DNA from: Lasiosphaeria ovina
Taxonomy: Eukaryota; Ascomycota; Sordariomycetes; Sordariales; Lasiosphaeriaceae
Direction: 5' to 3'
NCBI GenBank assembly: GCA_033439765.1
Contig: JAULSN010000002.1
Coordinates: forward strand, 7,006,001 to 7,070,000
DNA length: 64,000 nucleotides
This document shows positions 1 through 10,107 of the stretch, one piece after another. The position numbers and the translations under genes were made by a program. The notes beneath the pieces are model-generated. The model searched no databases, was not told the origin of the DNA, and was given only the letters and a program-made list of their open reading frames with translations. Numbering within the stretch: the first letter of the stretch is position 1; each line of letters opens with the position of its first letter.

Positions 1-2376
1 AAAACTGTGCTTCGTGCTGATGGCAAACAACTCAAGTTATCTTCCGCTGGAAACTGCCTCCCGGGCAGGAGTCCAGGTGTCTTGGGTGTGGTTTTATCAG
101 GTCAGATAAGCTTCCAAATAAGAAGCTGACAGCATGCAGGGAAACTCACTGTGTGATCAGACTGAGTCAACGCAAACCCGCCAACTCGGGTCTCAGGCTG
201 CTTGTTGAGTATTAATAGCTCCGCCTTTCCTGAAGGAGAAGACCCTTACTGTTACGAACTCCCTGATGCGGACCGAGGCGTATGCACACCAATGGCCGGC
301 CCAGCCGAGAGTGCGCCATCGGATGAAATGGGAAAATGTTAATTGTGCCGTCGTGTAGTGAGGTGGCGTGGTTCCTTGCACGACCCACTCCCAAGTCTTG
401 GGTCAGCCAGCGATCCTTGGTGCTGAGCAAGCAATTCGAGACAGTGGCGCGGAGGGCGAATAAAGCCTAAAGTTGTGGCGGCGAGAGTTCACAAGTTGAT
501 GATCGGGATTGTCAAAGAGTGTTGGTGGTTGTCTGGATCTCGCAACCCCACTCTCAACCTTCGGAGCACTGGAGTGTGGTGAACAACGAGTTCTGGACAA
601 AGGAACAGACTCTCGCTCACTGTAACCCCCCGCTGTATTTGGCACCGATGCGCCTTTTACCCAACCTAGGTACCCGACCTGCATCAATGCGTCTCGGCAC
701 ACGCAAGGATGATCACTGATCGAACTGTCACTCGAATGTGGTGAACTTGCCTCGGAAATGGAAATGCCCGATTACGACTGGTGTGCAGAGACGCAGAGCC
801 GTTGCGGCGCGGGCTTATCGGATGGCGCTCGGAGAGTGGTCGATGCACCCTTGTCGGCGCAGAAGGCGCTAAGAATTAGCTGCGCCGTAGCCCGTCGTTT
901 CAAATTTCGTTCGACAGACCGTGCCTCCCGTTGGTCGTTCAAGGTCAGCCAACCAGCCAGAACTTCCCCACACTGCAGTCTTTGGGACACGATGGCGCCG
1001 TTTGTTGCACAACCTCCCTGGTAGCCACCTTTGCCGTGGCGGTTTGTGCGATCTGCAGCTGCAGATCAACACTTGTGGCTGCCTACAGAGTCAGATTCTG
1101 AAAATTTGGGACAGCAGCTGAGCAGCCTCCAAACTCGAATTCTTGCCTAGGGAACCGTTCTTGTTCTTGGCCTAGCCCTAAACCCTGCTAAAAATTCCCC
1201 TGGCGAGTGCGACGTTATAGACTAGGTCAAGAAGCACGCTACTGATTCGTCATAAATGATGCCGCAAGCCCCATTGCCAATGGCAAACTACATCACACGC
1301 CCGCGTCGATTGTGGTCTAATTGCGGACCAGTGTCACCAAACCCTAACCCAATCACACCTCCGAGGCACTTGTCGGCGGGAGGCCAGGCTTGGCCGGAGC
1401 ACGACTGCCGAAATTGGCCATCAATCTAGGGCACACTTGCCATTTTGCTGGCTTGCCCAGACTTGGATGTACGAGAGGCTCCACCAACTCCAGGCAGTCG
1501 AGTTTCTGCGAAGAGAGAGAAGCGCACGTAACGGGATTCCGGCGGCGGGAAGGTGCGCAAAAACAAAAGACCGCCGGGGTGTGTCAGGGGACCGGAGAGC
1601 GCGAGGGTGCGGTAGGGTAGGGATGGCGTTGTGGCACGTAAGCCTGAATGAGCTAAGCGGTGTGGAGGCTCCTTCCTGGAACAATCGATTGTTTGCTAAG
1701 AATTGAACGGGAAGGATCTCTCTCGCCCTCCTGGTTGGCTCTTGCCGTCAGATGAGGCGCGACAGCCACAAAACCCACCGGCAGCGGTGTGGTGGGGAAG
1801 GAAACAGGGAAGGTACGGGGCAGGCAGCATGGCAGACTGATAAAACAAAGCTCGAGCTTCCAACCGACAAAACGAAAGTTCCTATCCCACCCTCGCCTTC
1901 CCCTTCATCTCATCCGGTCGGCTCGCCTCGCTCCTCCAAAGCTTTTCCTTTTCGGAGACAGTTTGCGCAGACAGACCAGCTTGAACGTTGGTGTTCCGCC
2001 CAACAAGCAACGCTGCCCCTTTACAGCACCGAGTACCTGAACATTTGGTACTACGGATTCCGCGCCGCACTCTCTTGCACCACATCCCAGCACTCAGCAC
2101 CTTCCACGCAGCACGCAGCACGCACCACAAGTCACATCACGCATCAAACAGCACACAACGGGCACAGCGCCCAAGCGAAGGACCACGACCCACCTAGACA
2201 GCGCAGACTGGGTTGACTGTTGCCCGGCGGCGTCGGATCGATCTGTGGATAGGATCGGGATCAAACGGTGCAGGCCCGGTGCAGCACCCCCGAGGGCGCA
2301 AAAAGCTCGGGACAGCCATGTCATGAGGCGGTGAGGGTAGTAATGCCAGTGGAGCCAAGATTGCGAGGTTGCAGTC
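1..2376. other. Upstream spacer and long leader of the RhoGAP gene
   Basis: No gene can be supported here. Short open frames occur on both strands but lack family motifs, splice support or convincing starts. The last 600 bases are CA-rich with degenerate CAGCA/CACGCAG direct repeats around 2090-2130, as expected of a long fungal 5' leader, and precede the RhoGAP start codon. A telomere-like octamer (CCCTAACC) lies near 1342-1349 but is far too short to be a telomere. Confidence 0.5.
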
Positions 2377-4498
2377 ATGACTGACGACCGAAACCACGTC
2401 GGATTGCCCCGTCCCCATGCCCAGCATTCCACAGGGCACCCGGCCGCAGCAACACTGTTCGGGGTGGGCGGAGGTGGAAGCGGCGCGGACAATAGTCGCC
2501 ACAACCTAAAGGCCAACCCCGCCCTGATATGGAAGCCGTTGCCAGGCCCTCCGCCGCCGCAGCCCCTCCTTACCCAAAACCACCGAGAGCGAGATGTCGT
2601 CCTGCCTCTTGGCCATCGAACAAAATACATGCGCGCCCTCATGCAATACGCCGAGCAGGGCACCCTGCCGGCCGTCAACGATGACGTCGACGCCGACTCC
2701 GACTCCGACCTAAGTCACGACGGCGACCACGACCTCGACCGTCAAAACCATGGCGGGGCACTTCGGCCGCATCGACCACAGCGCCCCGTCGTAGGACTGG
2801 GTCAGCCGGGAGTTAACAGCACCCCTGGACCGCTGCAGGCCGACATTTCGTGCCGCATCTCGCGGATCCCCTTCACGCAGCCTGGCGAGGTACCCGAGTT
2901 AGTGCCCGATCATGAAGACCTAGCCAGCGCTCTCGCGAGTCCCTCGACGCCCGGCCCGACGTCGCCGGGAATGGCCGTCGAGCCAGCGCCATCCATCGAC
3001 GTCGTTGCCTCGTCCGACTCCGGGTTTACCGAAACCGACGCTCAGCGCAATCGCAAAGCTTCAATTTACACGGCTGATTCGGACTGGTCCGTATCCGAAC
3101 TAGGCATCATCCAGGAGGAGGATGACAACATGAGCTATGCGCCTGTGTCTCCGATGAGCACAGCAGCAACTGTGAGGTATGATGTCGACGACTTTAGCCT
3201 CGACCACCCCCCGACGGGACACCACCGACAGACGGCATCAGTATCGGTAATCCCTGGTGTTATGACGACAACGATCACCTCCAGCGGTCGCAGCTCGGGC
3301 GAATGGCGGGTTACAACCAAGTCGGCGTCTCGGCGATCAGTCAACTTGTTTTCTCGCCTCCGTAGCGCGGGCCGACTGGGCAGTCGAACGATCCCAGAAG
3401 AAGACTTCATCGAGAAGCGGTCACTCACTCCTCATGAACTCGTCGCCCCACCCAGAGACAGGGGTTTTGACGAAAGCTTATTTTCGCGTCGACCGCCGCC
3501 GTCGTCCTCTTCATCATCTGGCCCTGGGGACATGGAAAGTATCAGGAGGACCGTATCCTACCCGCCGATGCATGGCCAGAACGGTCAGGCAAAACCTGTC
3601 TTTGGCGTGGACTTGAACTCGAGCATTCGCGTAGCACCCATGAAGACCAGAATCTCGCACAGGGGACAAAGCACTTCGTACAGAACATTCCCGATCTGCA
3701 TTTACAAATGTTGCGAATTCATTCGCAAGTCAGGTATGTTGTCGCAGGCTTCCCGCCCCTATCCCCCTACTAACATGTGGTTTGCTAACACTCGTTGCAG
3801 GCTACACCAACCCCAACCTGTTCTCGGGCCCGGGCAATGCCTTTAATGTTGCCCAGCTCAAGGATATCTTCAGTTCGGCTCCGTCTTATGGGGAGTCATT
3901 CGACCTCTCTAGCACAGATTACACCGTCTACGACGCAGCTCGGCTGATATTGCTCTACCTTGAGGAGTTACCGAAGCCGCTCATCCCTCCCTCAGTGGTC
4001 AGGTCGTGGGTGTTGCTCGCGAGACAAGCCGGTGCCATCGAGCCCCCGTGCCCTCGAGTGGAGACGGGGCTGGACTTTTGGACCGAGGCCCTGAACCGCC
4101 TGCCCTTGGCAAGCCGCAACCTCGCCAAGCACCTCCTCACGCTTTTTGCTGAGGTGACGCCTCGCAGCCCAGAGAGGCCCAACGAAATTCCCGAAGCCGA
4201 TGCAAGACAGCTGGCGTCGGTCGTGTCCAGGGCACTTTTCCACCACGAATCGGATGTAAGGATGAGTGCACAGACAGGTGGCAATGACGCTGGAGACGAC
4301 AAGAAGAGCAGAAAGAGGAAGCCAAAGAAGAACAACAACAACAGTGTGCACCCAACGCTTGCACTCGCCTTCTTGATCAAGAAGCGAGGCGAGTACACCG
4401 TCTCGCTGGATCGTCTGGACGCGATCAACAGCAAGAAGAATGGTCCAAGCTTGTTCTTGCCCAGCACCAGGGAGATTATGGAGTGGAAGGGTCAGTGA
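2377..4498 (+). CDS. RhoGAP-domain protein lacking the arginine finger
   Basis: Two exons, 2377-3733 and 3801-4498, joined in phase across a 67-nt intron (CAG|GTATGT ... TTGCAG, TACTAAC branch site); about 684 residues. The first ~400 residues are low-complexity, Pro/Ser/Asp-rich and probably disordered. From about residue 405 the sequence follows a Sac7-type RhoGAP fold: the GVDLNSSI opening, FPICIYKCCEFIRKSG helix, QLKDIF, then YTVYDAARLILLYLEELPKPLIP. RhoGAPs stimulate GTP hydrolysis on Rho GTPases by inserting an arginine from a G-[IL]-[FY]-R loop; here that loop reads NLFSGPGN, so the arginine is serine. A Lys/Asn-rich insert (KKSRKRKPKKNNNN) sits late in the domain. The fold assignment is firm; catalysis is doubtful. 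ATG 2377 is the first in-frame start of the long exon. Confidence 0.85.
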
Positions 4499-5238
4499 CG
4501 GAGTGCGTGATGAAGGGAGCTTTAACGAAACGTGAACGAGATGGGAGAGGAGCATATGCGTTGAGATACCCTTTTCTTTTTCTTTTTGTCCTTCCTGGTT
4601 GGATCTTTCGTCGACCTCTCTCATCCACTTGCATTGTTAGCTATTGTGACGGCCCAGTCGTCCAAGCCGCGTTAGGCTTGGGTACTTAGGTAGTACTGAA
4701 GGCGTTTTTCAGGGAGTTTGCTGCTGGTTTCGCGTTTCAAAAGATATCTAAAGTCAATATGTAATGAGTTGGTAGACAAGTCGGTCCGAGTAATAGTTGG
4801 AACCAAACAGCTTTATACAGCTCGTAATGTAAATTTACAAGTTATGCAAAGAATATCTCGAATATGCGAACTGTGTGGTAGTGATGGCGCGGAGCGCGTC
4901 TGGATACTTGCCCCGTTAAATCGTTAGGCATCGTTGGTGGAGATTAACTAGAGGTTGTGATAGCGTACCGCACATGGTTTTCCGCGCACGCTCTAAAGCT
5001 TTTATTTACTGTTTATTCGTAATCTCTATTGAGGAGCGAGTTCTGTAGTTCTAATCCCTTTCTCCAGTCTATGCGATATATAGATTAAAGTTGGTCGCGA
5101 AAAAAAAAGTCAATACCCAGCGGAAGCTTCTCCAGTCCATAGATCGGTTTGATAATGCCCTTTTCAGATATTCAGCCATGCACCCGAGCTTGCCAAAAGC
5201 CTAATCAATAGGCAACCAAGTCCACCAAGACTCAAACC
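4499..5238. other. AT-rich spacer
   Basis: Between the RhoGAP stop and family gene A (convergent). The sequence turns AT-rich after 4690 and contains only short chance frames. It presumably carries the two 3' ends. No repeat or RNA gene recognised. Confidence 0.5.
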
Positions 5239-5946
5239 CTATTTTCCCACCACCTTCTTGAGAATGTCCGCACTGATCGGCGAGCTATTACGGCCAATGC
5301 TGGCCCAAAGCCTCTTGGCCAGCTTCGCCTTGGCCACCTTCATCTTGGCGCTGTCTGTGATCCAGGTAAAGGAGGGCACTTCTGGCCCATCAAGCTTTGA
5401 GAATTCTCCAACGGCTGCGGCCGTGATAGCCAGCAACGCTGTTTCTTTTTCCCCCTTTCCCTTCTTTTCCACTGCTTCCTTGTATAGCTTGTCTAGGGTA
5501 GCGGCGCTGTCCGTCAGGTTCATGTCCGGCTTGAAGGCGTCTGGATTTTTGTTCATGGCTACCAGCACCCGCAGATGCAAGACGATGACCTGCACGAGGT
5601 CCCTAACATCGCTCCTGAAATCCTTTTCGAGCTGCATCATGCCCTTGTGGCTGCGCTGCTTGAGTTTGGGGTGTTTTCTGGTCCAGGTCTGGGCATCGAG
5701 AACCTCGCAGCAAAACACCGGCGCCTCGGTTTGCACGAGCCATTCGTCCGCCTGGGCTTGCGCGCGCCCTTGGTTGAAGTTATAATTGTAGACCTCCGCG
5801 AGGTTGTTGGGGAGGTCCTTGCGGATCCATTTGCCGAAATCTTCTTGCATCCACGGGAACCAGCCAAGATTCTCGCTCGTTCTAGTAGCCTGGAGTTGTG
5901 CAACAGCCTGAGGGTATCCAGCAGCCTGCGGGTTTCCGTTCGACAT
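5239..5946 (-). CDS. Family member A: unrecognised 235-residue protein
   Basis: Single coding exon on the minus strand, 235 residues, no signal peptide or membrane segment; Lys/Ala-rich and probably helical. I do not recognise a described domain. The core reads FPWMQEDFGKWIRKDL, then FCCEVLDAQTW..KHPKL, then amphipathic helices. This matches gene B at 39.8 kb (LPWVKDKFGVIIEKGI, FCCDILDAEEW..EYPEF) and more weakly genes C, D and E. Start chosen at 5946: a 5'-leader intron spans 5948-6018 (CAG|GTAACA ... ACTAAC ... TCCAG) and its acceptor lies one base before this ATG, so the in-frame ATG at 5988 is intronic. A TGTTTCAACC element lies upstream at 6277-6286. Function unknown. Confidence 0.75.
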   Translation of the reverse strand: MSNGNPQAAGYPQAVAQLQATRTSENLGWFPWMQEDFGKWIRKDLPNNLAEVYNYNFNQGRAQAQADEWLVQTEAPVFCCEVLDAQTWTRKHPKLKQRSHKGMMQLEKDFRSDVRDLVQVIVLHLRVLVAMNKNPDAFKPDMNLTDSAATLDKLYKEAVEKKGKGEKETALLAITAAAVGEFSKLDGPEVPSFTWITDSAKMKVAKAKLAKRLWASIGRNSSPISADILKKVVGK

Positions 5947-6018
5947 CCTGGAGAATACAGTTAGTCCACTCCGCGTCCCTGCATCCATTGAAAGCTGAGT
6001 CTACGTGGAGCGTGTTAC

Positions 6019-7296
6019 CTGAGTGTGGGGACCGACAGCGCTGATGTTGGGTATTCTGTGGGTGGTGGAAAGCGCTGCTCAATTGGTTTTGGTTGCGGTC
6101 GCGTACTCCACCAAGATTTAAACCCCGAAGACATTTTTAAAAGCCTACGTAAACAGTCAAAGGCATACGTGGGCCGTATTAAACCCCCCAGAGTCCCAGA
6201 GGGTTTTATAATCTCTCGTTCTCCAGCGGACGACTGAGAGGCGCCTGGCACGAGAGCGCCTGAACAGGTGCGAGGCGGTTGAAACAAGCAAACTTGGTCG
6301 TCATGGGGAGTTGCGAGCACGGGGTTCCTGAAACGAAACAAATCTGCCAATCCAGCTGGGCCAGAGGCGTGATCTCGGGCTGCGCATCGCATCGCATCGT
6401 ATCGCATCGCATCGCATCGCCATGATGTGCAACAGGGTGCTGTTACACCAGCAGAAAAAACAGGCGTCTGTTGCTTCGCACTCTATTAGATGGAGCCCCC
6501 CAGCATGATCAGTACTCTACCTTCTTGAAGGCCTGAATACATTCTCTTATGTTAACTACTAGCTTAAGACAGCCGTTAGATAGTTTAAATTAGTAGACAA
6601 AAGGCTTGAGTAGGTATTTCTAAACCTTTTATGGCTTTTAATACTATTCCTAAGCTTCTGAAACGTCGTAGGGTTTTAATACAGCCCACGCATCTTTTTG
6701 ATAGTCTACGTTGGATATTGAAAACGTTTTTGGGTCTTGAGTCTTGATGGAGTGCGCTGTATTGAAGTCTGGTAATTATTTATGAAAAGGAGACAGAATG
6801 AGTGGTTGTCTGTGAGGGAACCCTAACCCTGGGACCCAAATCTATGAAATGCCCCCCAGCTTTGCCCCTTTCTTGCTTCCGGTTTCCACCCCGACCTAAT
6901 CAACCCTGCTTACTTGCCAACACAGCATGCCTGCCAAAGTCCGTGTGGGAAGCGGCCCAGTCGACACTTGCCGACGGAGAGTTCAAATGCAGATGGGATA
7001 CGCGATTGTCTATTTCCAAAATAGATGTGCGCATGTGCCGTAGCCATGCACTAGCCTTCGGCGTTGGTTGTTGGCCCGAGCAAGCCCAAGCAAGGTTGCA
7101 GCAGAGGTGCTTCGAATTCGACGCATGCATGCATGCAACGCACCACCTCTCCATCGGATATAACGTCGCGGGGTAGCCCAGCAGAACACCTGTCTCGACA
7201 GCCATCCGTGCATCTTCTGTTTCTCATGGCTTGCCCCTAATTCATTACCCCGAGACAGACTGACAACCCCTTCCGGTGCGCCTCCCATCGTCCCAA
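6019..7296. other. Spacer with microsatellite and AT-rich block
   Basis: Divergent spacer between gene A and the aminotransferase. It holds the A promoter element (6277-6286), a pentanucleotide microsatellite (6380-6420), an AT-rich block at about 6530-6790 with many stops in all frames that may be an old repeat relic, and a telomere-like CCCTAACCCT at 6821-6830. No gene supported. Confidence 0.5.
6380..6420. repeat. (GCATC)n pentanucleotide microsatellite
   Basis: About eight GCATC units, one of them interrupted (GTATC), are visible between 6382 and 6420. It is a simple tandem repeat in the spacer upstream of gene A and likely to be polymorphic between strains. Confidence 0.9.
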
Positions 7297-8727
7297 ATGG
7301 CGGCTGCAAACGTGAAGCACGAGCACAGCAGTGGGACGGTAAAAGATGCCGACGCCGACGCCGCCTCGGCCATGAGCCTCTACCCCGCCGTCAACCAGGG
7401 CGAGCTCCTCAAGAAGACGTCGCGGTATCTCGCCAGATACGGCACGGCCTTCCACAGCGACATCATCGTCGGCGCCAAGGGCATCTACGTGTACACGGCC
7501 GAGGGGCGGCGCGTGTTGGACTGGACTTCGGGCCAGATGTCGTGCTTGCTCGGGCACGGCCACCCCGAGATCGTCGCCACCATCGCCGCCCACGCCGCCA
7601 AGCTCGACCACCTCTTCAGCGGCATGGTCTCGCCGCCCGTGCTCGACCTCGCCGAGCGTCTGTGCACACTCCTCCCGCCGGGCCTCGACAAGGTCTTCTT
7701 CCTCTCCACGGGCGGCGAGAGCAACGAGGCCGCTATCAAGATGGCCAAAGTCTACACCGGCCGCTTCGAGATCGTCGGCGTCGGCGGCTCGTGGCACGGC
7801 TGCACGGCGCAGGCCCTCGGCGCGCAGTACCACCACGGCCGCGCCGGCCAGGGCCCCACCATGCCCGGCATGTTCATGCTGCCGGCGCCCAACGCGTACC
7901 GCAGCCCGTTCCGCAAGACGGACCCGGCGACGGGCCTCGACGCGTACGACTGGGAGGCCGAGCTCGACTACGGGTGGCAGCTCATCGACACGGCGTCCTG
8001 CGGCAGCCTGGCGGCGTGCATCGTCGAGTGCATCCAGTCGTCGGCCGGCATGCACGTGCTGCCGACGGGCTACCTGGCGGCGCTCAAGCGCCACTGCGCG
8101 CGCCGCGGCATGCTGCTGATCGTCGACGAGGCGCAGACGGGCATCGGCCGCTGCGGCGAGCTGGTCGCCGTCAACTCGCCCGACTTTGGCGGCGCCGTCC
8201 CCGACATCCTGACCCTCAGCAAAACCCTCGGCAACGGCCTGCCGCTCAGCGCCGTCGTCACCAGCGCGGAAATCGAAGCGGTCTGCACCCAGCGCGACTT
8301 CAACTTCTTCACCACGCACGTCAACGACCCGCTGCCGGCTGCCGTCGGCGCAAAGGTCCTCGAGATCGTCGTGCGCGACAACCTGGTCGCACAGTCCCGC
8401 GCCAGCGGCAAACAATTGCAGGCCGGGCTGATGGCCCTCAAGGCGCGCTACGGCTGCGTCGGCGACGTGCGCGGCCGCGGCCTGATGGCGGGAATCGAGA
8501 TCGTCGCCGACCGCACGACGAAACAGCCGGCGCTCGAGCTGGCATCGCGCATCGCCGACCGCGCGTACAAGTTGGGTTTGTGGGCGAATCTCAGCTCGCA
8601 CCCGAGTTTTGGGGGTGCGTTCCGCATCGCGCCGCCGATTACGATCCAGCCGGCGGAGATTGATGAGGGGTTGAGGATTCTCGAGCAGGCGTTTGCGGAG
8701 ACGGAGGGGTCGCTGCCGCTGTATTGA
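7297..8727 (+). CDS. Class III PLP aminotransferase (2,2-dialkylglycine decarboxylase-like)
   Basis: Intronless, very GC-rich gene of 476 residues; the first ATG of the frame is 7297 (the frame is open upstream only from a GTG). This fold-type I, class III PLP enzyme transfers amino groups between an amino donor and a keto acid; the closest subfamily by motif is dialkylglycine decarboxylase, which couples decarboxylation to transamination. Visible motifs: LGHGHPEIVATI near residue 90, the phosphate-binding STGGESNEAAIKMAK near 145, SWHGCT near 170, the class III signature IVDEAQTGIGRCG near 275 with the PLP-ring Asp, and the Schiff-base lysine in LTLSKTLGNGLPLSAVV near 307. Length fits the family. 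Likely cytosolic, as no clear targeting signal is seen. Substrate unknown; neighbours do not suggest a pathway. Confidence 0.93.
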   Translation: MAAANVKHEHSSGTVKDADADAASAMSLYPAVNQGELLKKTSRYLARYGTAFHSDIIVGAKGIYVYTAEGRRVLDWTSGQMSCLLGHGHPEIVATIAAHAAKLDHLFSGMVSPPVLDLAERLCTLLPPGLDKVFFLSTGGESNEAAIKMAKVYTGRFEIVGVGGSWHGCTAQALGAQYHHGRAGQGPTMPGMFMLPAPNAYRSPFRKTDPATGLDAYDWEAELDYGWQLIDTASCGSLAACIVECIQSSAGMHVLPTGYLAALKRHCARRGMLLIVDEAQTGIGRCGELVAVNSPDFGGAVPDILTLSKTLGNGLPLSAVVTSAEIEAVCTQRDFNFFTTHVNDPLPAAVGAKVLEIVVRDNLVAQSRASGKQLQAGLMALKARYGCVGDVRGRGLMAGIEIVADRTTKQPALELASRIADRAYKLGLWANLSSHPSFGGAFRIAPPITIQPAEIDEGLRILEQAFAETEGSLPLY

Positions 8728-10107
8728 CTTGACTCGGACTGAGGTCATCGCCTGCAACACCAATGCATGCGCCAGTCTGATTGGAGCACGATGCTGTGTG
8801 CTGGGGGTCAGAAGGCCCATTCCCTCGCCCGCACTTCCATTGGCCCTCTGGCTGGTGGGGGGTGGTGGTTTTGAGGATGTTCGTGATGTGATTTGTGACT
8901 GTACGTGGGTTGTGTTGATTGGATAGGGGCTTGGGGTTTGTTGCAGCCTGCTTTCAGCTTGTTGGCTTGCATACTGTCCCCTTTTTCGGCTGGACCGGCT
9001 CGCTGCTGGTCTTGGCTAATGTAGTGGTGTGATTTGCCACCGGGCGTGGGTGGTGGCTGGTAGGCTTTGGGTTGATGGCAGAGGCTGGACCACTGGAGTG
9101 ATTGTGCGGTGCCGTAAGCTAGCTTGCATTGTCGCTCATGTATCGGCCTGCAGCTTGATTTCAGGTTGTCTTGCAAAATCGCCTCCGTTTTCGGCTGGGC
9201 TGGCTCGCAGCGAATAATGGTGATTTGATTTGCCACTGTGCGTGGCTGGTGGCTGATGGGCTTTGTGGTTGTTGGTGAAGGCTGGACCGCTCGAGTGTGT
9301 CTTGGCATGCATGCAGATTTGTCTCATTTTTTTCGGCTGGGCTGGCTCGCTGCTGGTCTTGGAGTTGGTTGGGCTGAGTGTTGGTTCGATATCCGATGAG
9401 TCTGGGCCGGAGCCCGCTGTTGAGCCTCCCGAGGCAGACTGCCGCTGTTAGTCGGCGCCGAGGTGGAATTCGCGCCTCCAGGTCCTGAGCTGCCCGGGGC
9501 AGACTGGCCATGCGTTATCTCTCAATACCTACCTGTGCATGTTTCCATTGGCTGCGTGAGCCAATATTTCGTCGTGCTGCAGGCAGAACTCTTCTTGATG
9601 CTTTGTCCTTCAACCCATTCTCCAAGTTCGAGCTGAATGACGAATTAATGATGTGAAGGTGGCCGCGTCGTCGTGAATGTTTTCTCATGTTGCCTAGACA
9701 AGAGGCTGCATTCACTGCTTCTTATTGCTCCAAAGTAGGTAGGTGGTGGTTGCAGTTCACTGATACAGCTAGGCTTGGCATTTCCCAAACAAGCAATGCG
9801 GTGTCAGGCTGGGTCGGTCCCGTCCAAGAGCTATTGTTCTGGTGGAGGCTGTGCATGCTGTGGTGTGACACCGCCTTGGCAGCTCCCCGTGGTAGCCCGC
9901 AAGGCTGCGAGTCGACGAGTCTAGACCGCCCAGAGCTGGAACAGTGACTTCTGAAGGCCCAAGGGATTTAAAGAGAAAATGGCTCGGACAGCAAAAGCAG
10001 ACGCAGTGAATACGGGAGCACTCCACTCCCAGGCTTTTGGGTTCCTCGAACCACGCCCGAGACATCAACAAACGTCTCTTAGCTCTGTTTTGTGACCTCG
10101 ACCAAAC
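8728..10107. other. GT-rich spacer with degenerate direct repeats
   Basis: Between the aminotransferase stop and the dynamin start. The stretch 8870-9400 is strongly G/T-rich on the plus strand and contains imperfect direct repeats (listed separately). The rest, 9500-10107, has no supported gene; the last part is presumably the dynamin promoter. Confidence 0.5.
8975..9375 (+). repeat. Degenerate ~200-bp direct repeats
   Basis: The anchor TTTTCGGCTGG recurs at about 8983, 9188 and 9329, followed in copies 1 and 3 by CGGCTCGCTGCTGGTCTTGG or a close variant. The segment GCCAC(CG/TG)..GCGTGG..GGTGGCTG..GGGCTTTG..GGCTGGACC is present at about 9038-9095 and again at 9231-9290. Units are ~195-205 bp and diverged. 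No coding potential seen; origin unknown. Confidence 0.65.

Noticed and set aside
1752..2216. 154-codon plus-strand frame upstream of the RhoGAP gene
   Set aside because: Low-complexity Pro/Ser/His/Thr translation in a CA-rich leader; no homology-like pattern.
5947..5988. Upstream in-frame ATG (5988) as the start of gene A
   Set aside because: It lies inside a leader intron with canonical donor, branch site and acceptor shared by three paralogues.
6821..6830. CCCTAACCCT as a telomere remnant (also 1342 and 49181)
   Set aside because: At most two units each; such short boxes occur in fungal promoters and do not show a telomere or fusion.
7237..8820. 527-codon open frame on the minus strand over the aminotransferase
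   Set aside because: It is the complement shadow of a GC-rich gene: Arg/Ala/Asp-rich with no motif, while the plus strand has all class III aminotransferase motifs.
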